Assembly: GCA_025059875.1 (NCBI GenBank)
Contig: JANXCT010000002.1
Span: 403,180-467,179, forward strand
Length of the DNA: 64,000 nucleotides
Origin: Candidatus Kapaibacterium sp.
Lineage (GTDB): Bacteria > Bacteroidota > Ignavibacteria > Kapaibacteriales > HRBIN21
Reading direction: 5' to 3'
Part shown: piece by piece, positions 8,614 through 19,200 of the stretch
Position numbering within the stretch: the stretch's first letter is position 1
Layout of the letters: each line of letters opens with the position of its first letter
Translations under genes and position numbers: made by a program
Notes under the pieces: model-generated
Database searches by the model: none
What the model saw: the letters and a program-made list of their open reading frames with translations, nothing else
Told to the model about the DNA's origin: nothing

Positions 8614-9465
8614 TCAGCTGTTGTACTCGTAAAAGCCGCGCCCAGTCTTCCGTCCCAGGTGCCCTGCCGCCACCATCTTACGCAGTAGGGGGCACGGACG
8701 GTACTTGTCGTCTCCGAGCTCGCGATGAAGGACCTCCAGAATCGCCAAGCAGACATCCAACCCAATCAGATCCGCTAAGGCAAGCGGACCCATCGGATGG
8801 TTCATCCCAAGACGCATGACGGTGTCGATGTCCTCTGCCGAGGCAACACCCTCCATGAGGCAGTAGATGGCCTCGTTGATCATCGGCATCAACACTCGGT
8901 TGGAGACAAAACCAGGGGAGTCCTGGACACAGACTGGTGTCTTGCCTATGCGGCGTGCCAACCCTTCAGTGGTGCGAAAAGTCTCATCACTGGTCATCAA
9001 CCCCCGGACAATCTCACAGAGCTGCATAACTGGCACGGGGTTGAAGAAGTGCATCCCGATAACTCGGTCTGGACGCCGCGTGCTTGCAGCCAGCCACGTG
9101 ATGGGGATGGAAGACGTATTGGTGGCAAAGATGACCTCTGGACGGCAGAGCCCATCCAACCGTGCGAAGAGCTGGCGCTTCAGCTCCGCATGTTCCGGAG
9201 CCGCCTCGATGACAAAGTCCGCTGTTGGAGCTGCAGAATCTAGGTCTAACGTGAACTCAATTCGGTTGAGCGTTGCCTCTTTCTCCTGCTCCGTCAGCAC
9301 CCCTTTGCTAACCTGGCGCTCCAGGCTACGCCCTATGAGCGAGCGTGCCCTCTGGAAGACTTCTTCGGCTACATCGACGACGGCAACCTGAAAGCCATGT
9401 TGGGCAAAGACTTGGGCAATCCCGCTACCCATCGTGCCTGCGCCAATGACGAGGATACGCTCCAT
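8614..9465 (-). CDS. hbd: 3-hydroxyacyl-CoA dehydrogenase (3-hydroxybutyryl-CoA dehydrogenase / PaaH type)
   Basis: 283 residues from the ATG at 9465, where the Rossmann motif begins at once ([17 protein letters not shown]). The open frame continues upstream to 9630, but a promoter at 9501-9508 and the lack of homology there make 9465 the start. The catalytic region HFFNPVPVM and the C-terminal domain ([14 protein letters not shown]) are clear. The enzyme oxidises (S)-3-hydroxyacyl-CoA to the 3-oxoacyl-CoA with NAD(P). Family members serve butyrate/fatty-acid metabolism or the phenylacetate pathway (PaaH, 3-hydroxyadipyl-CoA). Because paaABCD and paaF/paaG-like genes occur elsewhere in the window, PaaH is plausible, but context here is only mreC-mreD. 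Confidence 0.9.
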   Translation of the reverse strand: MERILVIGAGTMGSGIAQVFAQHGFQVAVVDVAEEVFQRARSLIGRSLERQVSKGVLTEQEKEATLNRIEFTLDLDSAAPTADFVIEAAPEHAELKRQLFARLDGLCRPEVIFATNTSSIPITWLAASTRRPDRVIGMHFFNPVPVMQLCEIVRGLMTSDETFRTTEGLARRIGKTPVCVQDSPGFVSNRVLMPMINEAIYCLMEGVASAEDIDTVMRLGMNHPMGPLALADLIGLDVCLAILEVLHRELGDDKYRPCPLLRKMVAAGHLGRKTGRGFYEYNS

Positions 9466-9500
9466 CCGGCGTCCACCCAGCAATCTTCTACCAACGGCCG

Positions 9501-9508
9501 CAAAAATA
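9501..9508 (-). promoter_or_regulatory. -7 promoter element for hbd-mreC-mreD (TATTTTTG)
   Basis: On the minus strand this reads TATTTTTG, an exact TAnnTTTG match, about 36 bases upstream of the hbd ATG at 9465. It lies within the artificial 5' extension of that open frame, so it also supports the shorter start. No convincing TTTG -33 box is seen. Confidence 0.5.
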
Positions 9509-9590
9509 CGGACCACCTCCTCTCTTCGTTCTGCAATAGGGCACGTAAAGGGCACGTCTTCCGCTGCCGTGTTGGCTTCTTCTGAGATCC

Positions 9591-10901
9591 ATGCCACGCG
9601 CACGCCTGCTACGAACACCAACAGCAGCAATCATCACGCTCGGCTGCAGCAAGAATACGGTTGACTCAGAAAGGCTCGCAGCACATCTGCGGGTGCATGG
9701 CGTCCAGCTGACAGAACCAGCTGAGGCTGAGACACTCATCCTCAACACCTGTGGCTTCATAGAAGCCGCGAAGCAGGAGAGCATCGAAGCGATTATGGAA
9801 GCCCTTGAGCTAAAACGCTCTGGGCAAGTTCGCCGAGTCATCGTGTCGGGGTGCCTTTCGGCGCGGTACGCTGAAGTACTCCGTCAGGAGCTCCCCGAGG
9901 TGGATTACTTCTTCGGCACTGAGGCTTACGAACCCATCGTCCGCGCTGTTACGGGCGATTTCCGCTACGAGCTGGTAGGCGAACGGGAAGTCTCCACCCC
10001 CCAGCACTACGCCTACCTCAAAATTGCCGAAGGTTGCGACCATCCCTGTTCCTTCTGCGCCATCCCACTCATACGCGGACGCTACCGATCACGCCCGATA
10101 GAGCTTGTGCTCCAGGAAGCCCAGTGGCTTGTCCAGCGTGGGGCACGTGAGCTTATCTTGATTGCTCAGGACACGACGTACTACGGCGTAGACCTCTACG
10201 GCAAGCGTTGCATCGCAGACTTAGTAGCCGCTCTCAGCAGCCTGGAAGGAGTGGCATGGATACGCTTGCTCTACGCCTATCCCGCTCACTTTCCCGAAGA
10301 GCTCCTCGAGGTCATGGCTGATCATCCCAATGTCTGCCGCTACATAGACCTACCGCTCCAGCACATCTCTACCCCCGTCCTCAGCTCCATGCGACGGGGC
10401 GTGACCCGCCGAAGCATAGAGCGGCTGCTTGAAAGGATCCGCTCTCGACTACCCGGAATTACGTTACGCACCACCTTCATTGTGGGCTATCCGAACGAGA
10501 CAGAGGAGCGGTTCGCTGAGCTTTACGAGTTCGTACGCCAAGCCCGCTTCGAACGGATGGGAGTCTTCCCGTATTCCCACGAAGAAGGAACGGCTGCCTG
10601 GATCCTCGGAGACCCTATCCCGCCTGAAGTCAAACAGGAGCGCCTCCGCGCCCTTATGGAGCTCCAACGGGAAATCTCCCTCGAGCTCAACCGAGCAACG
10701 ATCGGCAAATCGCTCCAAGTTCTCATCGACGAGCAGATTGCCCCGAACGAGTACCGTGGGCGCACCGAGAGAGATGCTCCTGAGATTGACAACGAGGTCT
10801 TCGTCCGCTCAGAACGGCCACTAGAGGTTGGCACGTTCGTCACAGTCTCGATAGAAGATGCCACAGACTACGAGCTTTACGGTGTTGCAGCGGATTGCTG
10901 A
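9591..10901 (+). CDS. rimO: ribosomal protein S12 methylthiotransferase RimO
   Basis: 436 residues with the three-part layout of methylthiotransferases: an N-terminal UPF0004 domain with cluster cysteines (LGCSKN near residue 19, [13 protein letters not shown]), a radical-SAM core with C149, C153 and C156 in the CDHPCSFC motif, and a C-terminal TRAM domain. The motif [11 protein letters not shown] and the RGRYRSRP segment separate RimO from the tRNA enzyme MiaB. RimO converts an aspartate of ribosomal protein S12 to its methylthio form using two SAM molecules. It is divergent from hbd (125 bases between starts), and its end overlaps the GWxTD gene. Confidence 0.93.
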   Translation: MPRARLLRTPTAAIITLGCSKNTVDSERLAAHLRVHGVQLTEPAEAETLILNTCGFIEAAKQESIEAIMEALELKRSGQVRRVIVSGCLSARYAEVLRQELPEVDYFFGTEAYEPIVRAVTGDFRYELVGEREVSTPQHYAYLKIAEGCDHPCSFCAIPLIRGRYRSRPIELVLQEAQWLVQRGARELILIAQDTTYYGVDLYGKRCIADLVAALSSLEGVAWIRLLYAYPAHFPEELLEVMADHPNVCRYIDLPLQHISTPVLSSMRRGVTRRSIERLLERIRSRLPGITLRTTFIVGYPNETEERFAELYEFVRQARFERMGVFPYSHEEGTAAWILGDPIPPEVKQERLRALMELQREISLELNRATIGKSLQVLIDEQIAPNEYRGRTERDAPEIDNEVFVRSERPLEVGTFVTVSIEDATDYELYGVAADC

Positions 10902-12144
10902 AGTGCTCATCCTCCTGTGCGGACTATCCTCCCAAGCCATCGCCCAAGAGATTCGGCCGTTGGTCGACGTACTCTGCTTCGCTGCCGAGAACGCTGATTC
11001 TAACGCCCGCGTAGATGTCTGGACAATCGTCCCATACGCAGCCTTGAGCTTCAGACCGGCCGACACCGCTGGTTTTCGAGCTAGCTACACCCTCGGCGTC
11101 GTGATCTACGACAGCCTACGAGCGATCTCCCGCACCCACCGTTACATCCGGCATGTTACTGCTCCCTCATATGCAGTTGCCCAGGGAGCAACCGCTGGCT
11201 TTGATTACGTTCAGACTGTAGAGCACCTGTCTCCAGGCACGTACACAATTACCGTCGCTGTCACCGACAATGCCACAGAGCAGACATACTCTAGCGTGCG
11301 TCGCTATACAGTCCCGGACTACCGTCTCCCGGAGGTTGCCCTCAGTAGCATCGTGCTAGCAAGCAGCGTCGAGTTCCGGTCAGATCGACCTATTGTAACT
11401 CCCTTCTTCGCTGACAATCTCGCGCAACTGGAAGAACATCCCTTCGCTGTACTGGAAGCCTATGCAAAGGTCCCGCAAAGTAAGCTGACCGTGACGGCTG
11501 AGCTCCTGACGCCTGCAGCAAAGCCCTTAGCGCCACTATACCGACGGGAGCTGGACTCCCTTTGTCAGGGACGAACCCTCCTCGTCCTGCCGCTCAGTCT
11601 TCCAAAGGAACTCCCATCCGGGACCCAGCTCCTTCGAGTCCGAATAGAACGTGACAGTATCCCTCTGGCTCAGAGTGAGCGCTCCGTGAGCTTCCTCTGG
11701 ACGTTCTGGGGAAGGGTGCTCGGTGACTTAGACCAAGCCATCCGCCAGCTCCGGTACGTTGCCACTCAGGAGCAGATGGACAGCATCGCGAGAGCCCCCA
11801 CGCTGAGCGAGAAGCGACGCCGCTTTGAGGCTTTCTGGAGAGCACTGGATCCGACCCCAGAGACGCTCCGGAATGAAGCCTTCGAGGAATACTACGACCG
11901 GATTGCCCAAGCCAATCGCCTCTTCCGGAGCTATACCGAAGGCTGGCTTACCGATCGCGGCATGGTCTACGTGATCTTCGGCCCACCCTTACGTCGTGAC
12001 CAGTTCCAGAGCGATGGCCGCCAGTACGAACGCTGGACTTACACCGACCGCGAGTTCCTCTTCGTGGACTACACTGGCTTTGAAGATTACCGCCTGCTCA
12101 CACCTTTGCCGCCAAACGCGAAGTACCGCTACCGCGGCGGTTAA
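10882..12144 (+). CDS. GWxTD-domain secreted protein
   Basis: About 420 residues from the GTG at 10882, which gives a clean signal peptide (start [20 protein letters not shown]). An ATG at 10858 is also in frame but extends the overlap with rimO from 20 to 44 bases. The middle is beta-rich. The C-terminal 100 residues contain YTEGWLTDRGMVYVIFGPP, the hallmark of the GWxTD domain found in secreted proteins of Bacteroidota, Acidobacteria and related groups; its biochemical role is unknown. Translational coupling to rimO is suggested by the overlap, though the two functions look unrelated. Followed by a 540-base gap. Confidence 0.8.
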   Translation: MLQRIAEVLILLCGLSSQAIAQEIRPLVDVLCFAAENADSNARVDVWTIVPYAALSFRPADTAGFRASYTLGVVIYDSLRAISRTHRYIRHVTAPSYAVAQGATAGFDYVQTVEHLSPGTYTITVAVTDNATEQTYSSVRRYTVPDYRLPEVALSSIVLASSVEFRSDRPIVTPFFADNLAQLEEHPFAVLEAYAKVPQSKLTVTAELLTPAAKPLAPLYRRELDSLCQGRTLLVLPLSLPKELPSGTQLLRVRIERDSIPLAQSERSVSFLWTFWGRVLGDLDQAIRQLRYVATQEQMDSIARAPTLSEKRRRFEAFWRALDPTPETLRNEAFEEYYDRIAQANRLFRSYTEGWLTDRGMVYVIFGPPLRRDQFQSDGRQYERWTYTDREFLFVDYTGFEDYRLLTPLPPNAKYRYRGG

Positions 12145-12684
12145 CAGCATGCGGAGCACTTCCGGGTTAGGCAGGTGCAGTAGCGAGCACGAGCCAGCAC
12201 AAGCCTCTTACCGCCCCCTTCCCTTCTTCGACGTCCTGTGGCCACCCTCGTTGGTAAGCCTAGCCAGGGTGACGAAGCATCTCTGCAATCCATGCCCAGA
12301 AAGGCATACCAAATCTGGCCGCACAAGGGTCATAACACTTTCAGCCCCAGCGCTAGGACATGGTGCTTTCAGTCCCAACGCTGCCCAATGATACTGGCCT
12401 CGATATCCCCAGCCAGACTCAACGGTCGCATGACTTGAGCACCCTTTAGAGAAGACATTTCCCCTCGCCACTGCGGTCACTGGCACGATGAGTATGCAGA
12501 AGGATTCCCTCCGCTGACTTAGCTGTCCCCGAGGACTCTAGTGAGCGCTGAGCTCGTTCACACAGGCTTCCGTCGTGCTGCCTAATAGAGAGCCGCTTTA
12601 CATCCTCTTTCGGAGCAATGAGGCCATCGATGCACGATAGCCTTCGGCCTCCACCCAGCGGCGATTCTGCCAGCTACAGGGTAG
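12145..12684. other. 540-base gap with no supported gene
   Basis: Between the GWxTD gene and tRNA-Asp. Short open frames exist on both strands (for example 12208-12486 minus, 92 codons) but none has a ribosome site, a recognisable domain or neighbour support. I looked for RNase P, tmRNA and SRP RNA signatures and saw none. An unrecognised small RNA cannot be excluded. Confidence 0.5.
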
Positions 12685-12758
12685 CGGGGCCGACGAGACT
12701 CGAACTCGCGTCCTCCTGCGTGACAGGCAGGCGCTCTAACCAGCTGAGCTACGGCCCC
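12685..12758 (-). tRNA. tRNA-Asp (GTC)
   Basis: A 74-base cloverleaf on the minus strand. The acceptor arms GGGGCCG and CGGCCCC pair perfectly, TA precedes the D stem GCTC/GAGC, the anticodon stem CCTGC/GCAGG closes a CTGTCAC loop with anticodon GTC, and the T arm carries TTCGAGT. Discriminator base G fits tRNA-Asp. No CCA is encoded. It sits 8 bases downstream of tRNA-Ala and is cotranscribed with it. Confidence 0.97.
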
Positions 12759-12766
12759 AGTTGCCG

Positions 12767-12839
12767 TGGACCCGAGGGGATTTGAACCCCTGACCTCGTG
12801 AATGCCATTCACGCGCTCTCCCAACTGAGCTACGGGCCC
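12767..12839 (-). tRNA. tRNA-Ala (GGC)
   Basis: A 73-base cloverleaf on the minus strand. The acceptor GGGCCCG/CGGGTCC contains the G3-U70 wobble that identifies alanine tRNAs. The anticodon stem CGTGA/TCACG closes the loop ATGGCAT with anticodon GGC; the T loop is TTCAAAT. The discriminator is A. The promoter element at 12853-12860 lies just upstream and tRNA-Asp follows. Confidence 0.97.
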
Positions 12840-12852
12840 AGCGACAGCGCTA

Positions 12853-12860
12853 CAAAATTA
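12853..12860 (-). promoter_or_regulatory. -7 promoter element for tRNA-Ala/tRNA-Asp (TAATTTTG)
   Basis: The minus strand reads TAATTTTG, an exact TAnnTTTG match 14 bases upstream of the mature tRNA-Ala 5' end. The following bases (TAGCGCT) resemble those after the tRNA-Leu promoter (TAAGCGCT), which strengthens both calls. Confidence 0.6.
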
Positions 12861-12882
12861 GCAGGAATTCGCTATTCCAACT

Positions 12883-14256
12883 TCAACGAACCAGCAGCAC
12901 TTGCCGCCACGTGCGTGTCCCTGCATGCACGATCAGCCCATACCAGCCAGGAGCGAGCCGAGGACTTGTCCACCTCTGCCCCGATCCTCCCCGCCAGCGG
13001 CAAAGCAGCCGCCCACAGGCATCAACGAGTGCCAGATGAGCAGAACTCCGCACCACGCAGTGCATGCGGTCCATCTCCTGCCAAACGTGGATTGGTGGCT
13101 CCCCACTGCCAGTCGTCCCTATATCCTGCGCCTTGGGAACCAGCTCAACGATCTTATCATCCCCTGGGCGAGGCGTCCCGCGACCATCCCTATTGCTCGT
13201 GCTGAGGAAGACTCGCCCTTGAGGAGTCACCAACACGTCGCGCAAACGCCCTACTCCCAGCGCATATGGGATCACTTCTGTTATGCGCCGGCCGTCGGCA
13301 GAGAGACGAAGCTGGTAGAGGGTGTTTCCCCGTAAGGTCGCCAAGAGCAGGGAATGACGGAACTGTGGCAGATGCGATAGCGCAGAGTCATAGTACGCCA
13401 GCCCACAGGGTGCAACAGTTGGCGTCCAGGCGTATAGTGGCGCCGCAACGTTCGAATCCCGACAGAATTGCTGCTCTGTTGGGGTGTCGCAGTAGCCTTC
13501 AACCGCTGGCCAGCCGTAGTTCCGGCCCGGCTGGAGGAGGTTGATCTCATCATCCGTGCTAGCCCCATGCTCGGAGCAGTAGACGATCCCGCCACGTCCC
13601 AGCGCTAACCCTTGGGAATTCCGTAGCCCCCACGCCCATATTGGGCTGCCGGGCAGAGGATTGTCCGCTGGAATACTGCCATCCCAGCGGATCCTCAGCA
13701 CTTTGCCGCTTAACGAACGGAGGTCCTGCGAGAGCGACGGAATCCCGCCCTCCCCAACCGTCAGCAGCAGTGTCCCATCAGGCAAGTTCAAGAACCGGCA
13801 ACCCGCATGGATATTCCCCACCCGGATTCCGGAAAGAAGAACTTGAGGGGCTGTTAGCGTATCCTCCGTAGCGTCGTAGCGATAGCGGACAATTCGCAAC
13901 TCCACAGTGCTGCCAGTACTCACCGTATACGCTATGGCCACGTATGGAGAGTCCACAAAACGGGGATGGAGCGCCATGCCCAAAAGGCCCGTCTCAGTGT
14001 AGGCATAGAGCCCAGGAATGTCCGTTAGCAAAAGGCGCTGCTCGCCCGTCTCTGGATGAATCCGGCTGATCCGACCCGGGCGTTCCGTACACCACAGCCA
14101 TCCATCAGCTCCCCAGAGCACGGACCAGGGCACCGTAAGTCCTTGCGCCACTACTCGGAGCTCAAACCCCCACTCCTGGGCTTTACAGGATAGCCCTCCC
14201 CAGGCACACCAAGCCAGTAACGTACCGAACAGTGCAAGCACCTGGGACTTAAGCAT
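12883..14256 (-). CDS. secreted PQQ-type glucose/sorbosone dehydrogenase-like protein with T9SS-like tail
   Basis: 457 residues. A signal peptide (MLKSQVLALFGTLLAWCAWG) is followed by a six-bladed beta-propeller of the GSDH/Yli family: PWSVLWGADGWLWCTERPG, GLLGMALHPRF, GEGG, SGKVLRIRWDG and YGWPAVEGYC are typical. Such enzymes oxidise aldose sugars using PQQ outside the cell, though many family members have unknown substrates. The last 60 residues are a separate small beta domain with LALVDACGRLLCRW and APGWYGLIVHAG, matching the T9SS type A sorting-domain pattern, so surface secretion is inferred. Its ATG overlaps the end of thrS by 8 bases. It is the last gene of the minus-strand run that includes the PorU-like gene. 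Confidence 0.82.
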   Translation of the reverse strand: MLKSQVLALFGTLLAWCAWGGLSCKAQEWGFELRVVAQGLTVPWSVLWGADGWLWCTERPGRISRIHPETGEQRLLLTDIPGLYAYTETGLLGMALHPRFVDSPYVAIAYTVSTGSTVELRIVRYRYDATEDTLTAPQVLLSGIRVGNIHAGCRFLNLPDGTLLLTVGEGGIPSLSQDLRSLSGKVLRIRWDGSIPADNPLPGSPIWAWGLRNSQGLALGRGGIVYCSEHGASTDDEINLLQPGRNYGWPAVEGYCDTPTEQQFCRDSNVAAPLYAWTPTVAPCGLAYYDSALSHLPQFRHSLLLATLRGNTLYQLRLSADGRRITEVIPYALGVGRLRDVLVTPQGRVFLSTSNRDGRGTPRPGDDKIVELVPKAQDIGTTGSGEPPIHVWQEMDRMHCVVRSSAHLALVDACGRLLCRWRGGSGQRWTSPRLAPGWYGLIVHAGTRTWRQVLLVR

Positions 14257-16219
14257 GCCGCCCTTCCGCTCCCGGAACGTTCAGCTCAGCAAACCATCGG
14301 ACCACCTCCTCCACACTCCGCACTCCCTGATCACCAAGCCCATGCCGCCGAACCGCCACTGTGCCTGCCTCTACCTCCCTACGCCCGAGGATGAGCAGGA
14401 AGGGGATTTTGCGGTGTTCTGATTCAGCAATCTTCCGCTGCAGCCGTTCGGATCGAAGGTCCACCTGGACGCGATAACCAGCCTCCTGAAGCCGCTGCGC
14501 CAGTTCCATTGCCGCTGCATGCTGGGCATCGGTGATTGGCAACACCATCGCTTGGACAGGGGCCAGCCAGAAGGGGAAGTTGCCGGCGTAGTGCTCAATG
14601 AGAATCCCCACAAAGCGCTCCAGCGAACCGAAGGGAGCGCGATGGATGATCACCGGACGATGCGGTTGCCCGTCGGGGCCAATGTACTCCAACCGAAAGC
14701 GCTCGGGCATCACATAGTCAACCTGCACTGTCCCAAGCTGCCAACGCCGCCCGAGAGCATCACGAACAATGAAGTCGATCTTCGGCCCGTAGAAGGCCGC
14801 CTCTCCCAGCCCGATTTGGTACTGCAGACCCATTTCATCGGCCACCTCCTGGATCTCCCGCTGAGCACGCTCCCAGAGAGCCTTATCTCCACCGTACTTC
14901 GCGTCGTTGTCATCTCGGAAGGAGAGCCGTACATCTACGGGCATCCCAAAGCAGCGGAAGACGTACTGTGTCAGCTCCACGACGGCCTTGATCTCGTCCT
15001 TGAGTTGCTCTGGCGTGCAGTAAATGTGGGCATCGTCCTGGGTGAATCCGCGGACGCGAATTAGCCCGTTCAGCTCTCCGGACTGCTCGTATCGGTACAC
15101 TGTCCCAAACTCCGCTAAGCGCAGCGGAAGCTCTCGGTAGCTGCGTGGCTTGGATGCGTAGATCTGGTGGTGATGCGGGCAATTCATGGGCTTGAGTAGG
15201 TACTGCTCCCGCTCATCCAGCTCCATCGGTGGGAACTGGGAGTCGGCGTAGTAAGGGTAATGGCCGGAAGTTTTGTAGAGCTCCAGGTTCCCGATGTGGG
15301 GGGTGATAACTTCTTGGTAACCGCGCTTCAACTGCTCCCGACGGAGGAAGTTCTCGAGAGTCCGACGCAACACTGTACCGTTCGGCAGCCAGATAGGGAG
15401 CCCGGGTCCAACCGCTGGGGTTAGCAGAAACAGCTCTAGCTCACGCCCCAACTTCCGATGGTCACGACGCTCCGCCTCCTCTCGAAGCTGCAGGAAGGCC
15501 TCCAACTGCTCCTCTCGCGGGAAGCAAATGCCATAGATGCGCGTCAGCATCTTGTTACGACTGTCCCCGCGCCAGTATGCCCCAGCAACACTCAAGAGCT
15601 TCGGATACCGGAGCATCCCCGTGGATGGCACATGGGTCCCTTTGCAGAGGTCGGTGAAGTTGCCCTGCCGGTAGAACGTGATCGGTTGCCCTCGGAGCTC
15701 CTCTAGAATCTCCAGCTTGTACGGGTTCCAGTTCCGACGATAGTAGTCCACAGCCTCCTCCCAAGAGACTTCAAAGCGCTCAAACGGAACATCCCGCTGG
15801 GCAAGCTCACGCATCACCTGCTCAATCCGAGGCAGGTCATCGGCCGTAATCGTCGTCCCTTCGGGAGGCTCAACGTCGTAGTAGAAGCCATTCTCTATTG
15901 GAGGGCCGATGGCGAACTTGATCCCGGGATACAGAAGCTCCAGCGCCTCTGCCATGAGATGAGCGGAAGAGTGCCAGAAGACCTGCATGCCCTCCGGGTC
16001 ATCGAACGTCAGGACCCGTACTGTAGCGTCCTCCTGTAACTGCCGGGAGAGGTCGTAGATCGTGCCATTGACGACGATGCCAACAGCCTCGGAAGCTTTT
16101 TCAGGGAAGAGAGTGGCTACCACATCCCTACCCGTTACCCCCCTTGGGAATTCTACGGTGACCCCATCAGGGGCCGTAATCCGAATGCGTTGGGCCTCGC
16201 CGACGATGACCTCCGCCAT
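14249..16219 (-). CDS. thrS: threonyl-tRNA synthetase
   Basis: 656 residues from the ATG at 16219 (the longer frame to 16312 lacks homology and overlaps the upstream gene). Domain order is TGS (about 1-65), editing domain with HSSAHLMAEAL, class II catalytic core with the zinc-site motif MNCPHHHQIY and motif 3 near HRAPFGSLERF, and a C-terminal anticodon-binding domain. It charges tRNA-Thr. Length is normal. It sits 67 bases downstream of the PorU-like gene and is followed by the GSDH-like gene with an 8-base overlap, an unusual setting for thrS, which is often next to infC; here infC is 34 kb away. Confidence 0.96.
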   Translation of the reverse strand: MAEVIVGEAQRIRITAPDGVTVEFPRGVTGRDVVATLFPEKASEAVGIVVNGTIYDLSRQLQEDATVRVLTFDDPEGMQVFWHSSAHLMAEALELLYPGIKFAIGPPIENGFYYDVEPPEGTTITADDLPRIEQVMRELAQRDVPFERFEVSWEEAVDYYRRNWNPYKLEILEELRGQPITFYRQGNFTDLCKGTHVPSTGMLRYPKLLSVAGAYWRGDSRNKMLTRIYGICFPREEQLEAFLQLREEAERRDHRKLGRELELFLLTPAVGPGLPIWLPNGTVLRRTLENFLRREQLKRGYQEVITPHIGNLELYKTSGHYPYYADSQFPPMELDEREQYLLKPMNCPHHHQIYASKPRSYRELPLRLAEFGTVYRYEQSGELNGLIRVRGFTQDDAHIYCTPEQLKDEIKAVVELTQYVFRCFGMPVDVRLSFRDDNDAKYGGDKALWERAQREIQEVADEMGLQYQIGLGEAAFYGPKIDFIVRDALGRRWQLGTVQVDYVMPERFRLEYIGPDGQPHRPVIIHRAPFGSLERFVGILIEHYAGNFPFWLAPVQAMVLPITDAQHAAAMELAQRLQEAGYRVQVDLRSERLQRKIAESEHRKIPFLLILGRREVEAGTVAVRRHGLGDQGVRSVEEVVRWFAELNVPGAEGRHA

Positions 16220-16286
16220 GGTTTTAGGCTGCCGTCGCCCGAGAGACACACTCACCAGCAGGCAGCAAGACGTTCCTCTATCCGCT

Positions 16287-19200
16287 TTAGGGCACGACGA
16301 CGCAGACCCCACTAATCCCTACGCTCGGCCCCATGTGCTGTGGCCAGAGCCTCCAAAGGTAGACCCCAGGAGCCACCCGAGCCGCCTGTACTGTATTCCC
16401 AGCCCATTTCCACTCGTTCTGTCCCACGACCACCGGGAGCTCTGCAGCGTACACAAGTTCCCCAACGGCGGAGAAGACCTCTGCCACAACTACCCCCTGC
16501 CCCTGCGGACCTTCGTAGAGGAACTGCACCGTGACATCCCTACCCGTGGGCTGCGGATACTGCCGCACAAAGCGGAGCGCTGGACGGTCCACTACCCGCA
16601 GCTCTATAGCGAGGGTATCACGCAATCCAGCAGCATCCTCAGCGATTCCCCATACAAAGACGCGCCCTACCGGCAGCCGCCATGGGACAAAGTGTAGCGC
16701 TGCCCGAACCGTTGGACCCCGCAACCGGACCGGGAGTGAGTCTACCTCCGCTGTCGTGAAGAACCTGTACTCCTGTGCCGTGAGGCTGTCTACTTGTCGT
16801 CCTTCAATCCACAGGCGTGGGAGTTGTGCTCGCGTTAGCGGCTTCGTTCGATCGTTGTCGTGAATAACAAGCCACAGCGTTGGCTGCCGAGATACGGCGG
16901 TGGCGGAATCCAGTGGAATGAAGACTTCGCCATCCTGCCACCACAACGTAAGCTGAGGCGGTATGGTATCCAGCCCAAGCCGATAGCTGGCCTCAGCCGT
17001 GTTGTTGAAGGAGTAGAGTTCGCCTGCTGCTGCCACTGTTGCCCTCAGGTTCCCCTCAGCATACCACCCTACCGTGGGCAGGCGGACGGTAAACTCCAAG
17101 GCCGTGTCCGGCGGGAGTATAGCTGAATGCGTCACAGTGTACTCCCCTTGTCCGGTGTTAGGCCAGACCGTGAAGCGGAAGCGAAGGGACGCAGCCTCAG
17201 CACGGAGAGCCCGATTCCAAACACGGAGCCTCACAGGCAGCGTATCCCCAAGCAGTGCCGTCCCAGGTACCAAAGAAGCCTGCGTCACACCAACCTCCCC
17301 CTGCGGCTCAAACGCCACACTTAGCTCCCGCAGTGTCGGGGTCACAGAATCCACAGCCCGTGCCTCCAGCTTGAGCTGAATGTAGGAGTACGGTTCCGAC
17401 CGGAGGTCTATGGCGGTATCAGCAGGGCCAGTGTAGAGGATATCTGGCTCTCGCTCCTCTGCCTCACGGCGGCCGTAGATGGTCAAGAACCATGCAGAAG
17501 CGGGCGAGAGATAGGACTGGACCTGCTCCCACCGCCGTGCCGGTCCAATCCAAGGTGTCAGCACGTATCCCTCGGAGGCTCTGCGCTCCACGACCGCACT
17601 CAGCATGACGCTATCTCCCCGCCGAAATGCCTCAAAGGGAGACCGACCGCCACGATCTCCAACGAACACGAACGCAATTCCGGTCCGCTGCAAGGAATCC
17701 GCTAATCGAGAACCGTAGCGAGAACGCAGCACCTGGCGTAGGCTGTCCAACCGTGCTGGCGTCCAGCGCCATAGACCATCACCCGAAAGAGCCCATGCCA
17801 CCATCTGTCCGGGGCGGAGGGAGTCTCGTAGCAGGCTCAGGAAGTGCTGGGCATCCTCTTCCTGCCCTGTCCGGCCCGTCCTATAGAAGCGGACCTGAGC
17901 AACCGTATCCCCGAGCGAGAACACCACTACTCCAATTCCCGCCTCCTGCTCCAGCTCCATGACTGTCCTACCGTCAAGGCGCAGCACAGCGCGAGTCCGA
18001 ACGGGATCCGAGATAGCCTCCACTTGCCGCCTCCAGCGCCGGAGCTGAACGACGGACTGCCCATTAGCGCTTACCACCTCCATGTTCTGCAGGACTCCAG
18101 CACTCCAATCCGCACTATCCGACTGGCGCCACTGGACAGCACGAAAGGTCGGCAGCGTATCGGTCCAGAAAGGCACTTCCAGCCACTGCGTCCACAGGGT
18201 GTCTCCCCGTCGCACGGCTCGGATCCGGAAGAGATAACGACGTCCTGGCTGGAGCACGGCTGCCGGCTGCCAGTCTACGCACTCATCACGTAGCAGTAAC
18301 TGCTCCTCCGTTGCTGCCTCTATCCGCTCTCCACCACTCCATAGTTCCGCCTCGTAACGGGAGTCAGCAGCCCTCCCCGAGGGATTCAGCACGCGAAATC
18401 GAACCCGTCCCGCTGTCACATGCCAGAACGGTAACGGCTCCAATGGTACCAGAAGCGGCTCGCGGAGTACGTACTCCAGCACCGCTTCATTGTTCTGCCA
18501 CGTACGCTCTGGCACGAGACTATCCGGGTTGAGCTGTACCCACAACTGATGCCTCCCAGCACTCTGCCACTCCGAAGGGAGCGGAATGTCTACTGTAGTC
18601 TGTCGTCGGACTGGGCTAACCCCAATCCACACTGAATCCCATCCCTGGGGGCTCCGATGTACCAGACGTAGCCGCCACTGGCGCGACGGCACAATCCCTA
18701 AGTTCCCAACAGCTACCCGAACCCACAACGAATCTCCACGAAGCGCCTCCCCCAGCGGACGGCCATCTCCACGGTGGATGAACGGACCGGAGGCGATGAA
18801 GAACTCAGGGACTGTGTCAACAGGGAAGCGGAGCAGCGGATCCCCTAAGAGCGTATGTTGCAGGACCGTTGCTCGGTAAACATCTTGAGCCACAAACCCT
18901 GCTAGCGGTAGCCGCGCTGCAGTGTACGCCACGCCTAAGAGCCGAATTCCCTCTTCCACAAGTGCGCGGAAGAAGTGGTGCTGAACCGTCTTCTCCACAA
19001 TGTCCCATCCAATCCCAGCCATCCCCATCGCTGCCACCATCCCGCCGGGGACGGTGACATACTGTTCGTTGTAAGCACGCACGTAGGGCACCGCGAAGTT
19101 GCCCATCGAGCACGAGAGCGTCATCAGGATGCTGTAGTGCTCCACATTTGTCAGCCGCTGTGGTTCCCAGCCCTGGACCTCCATGTTGGCCTCCGCCCCG

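Noticed and set aside
9466-9630. 5' extension of hbd
   Set aside because: It precedes the Rossmann motif, contains the promoter and overlaps rimO.
12208-12486. 92-codon minus-strand ORF in the 12-kb gap
   Set aside because: No ribosome site, domain or conserved pattern; competing frames exist on both strands.
12582-12824. 80-codon minus-strand ORF with SNPLGST and VAQLVRAPACHAGGREFESRRP
   Set aside because: It is a translation of the tRNA-Asp and tRNA-Ala genes, a common annotation artefact.
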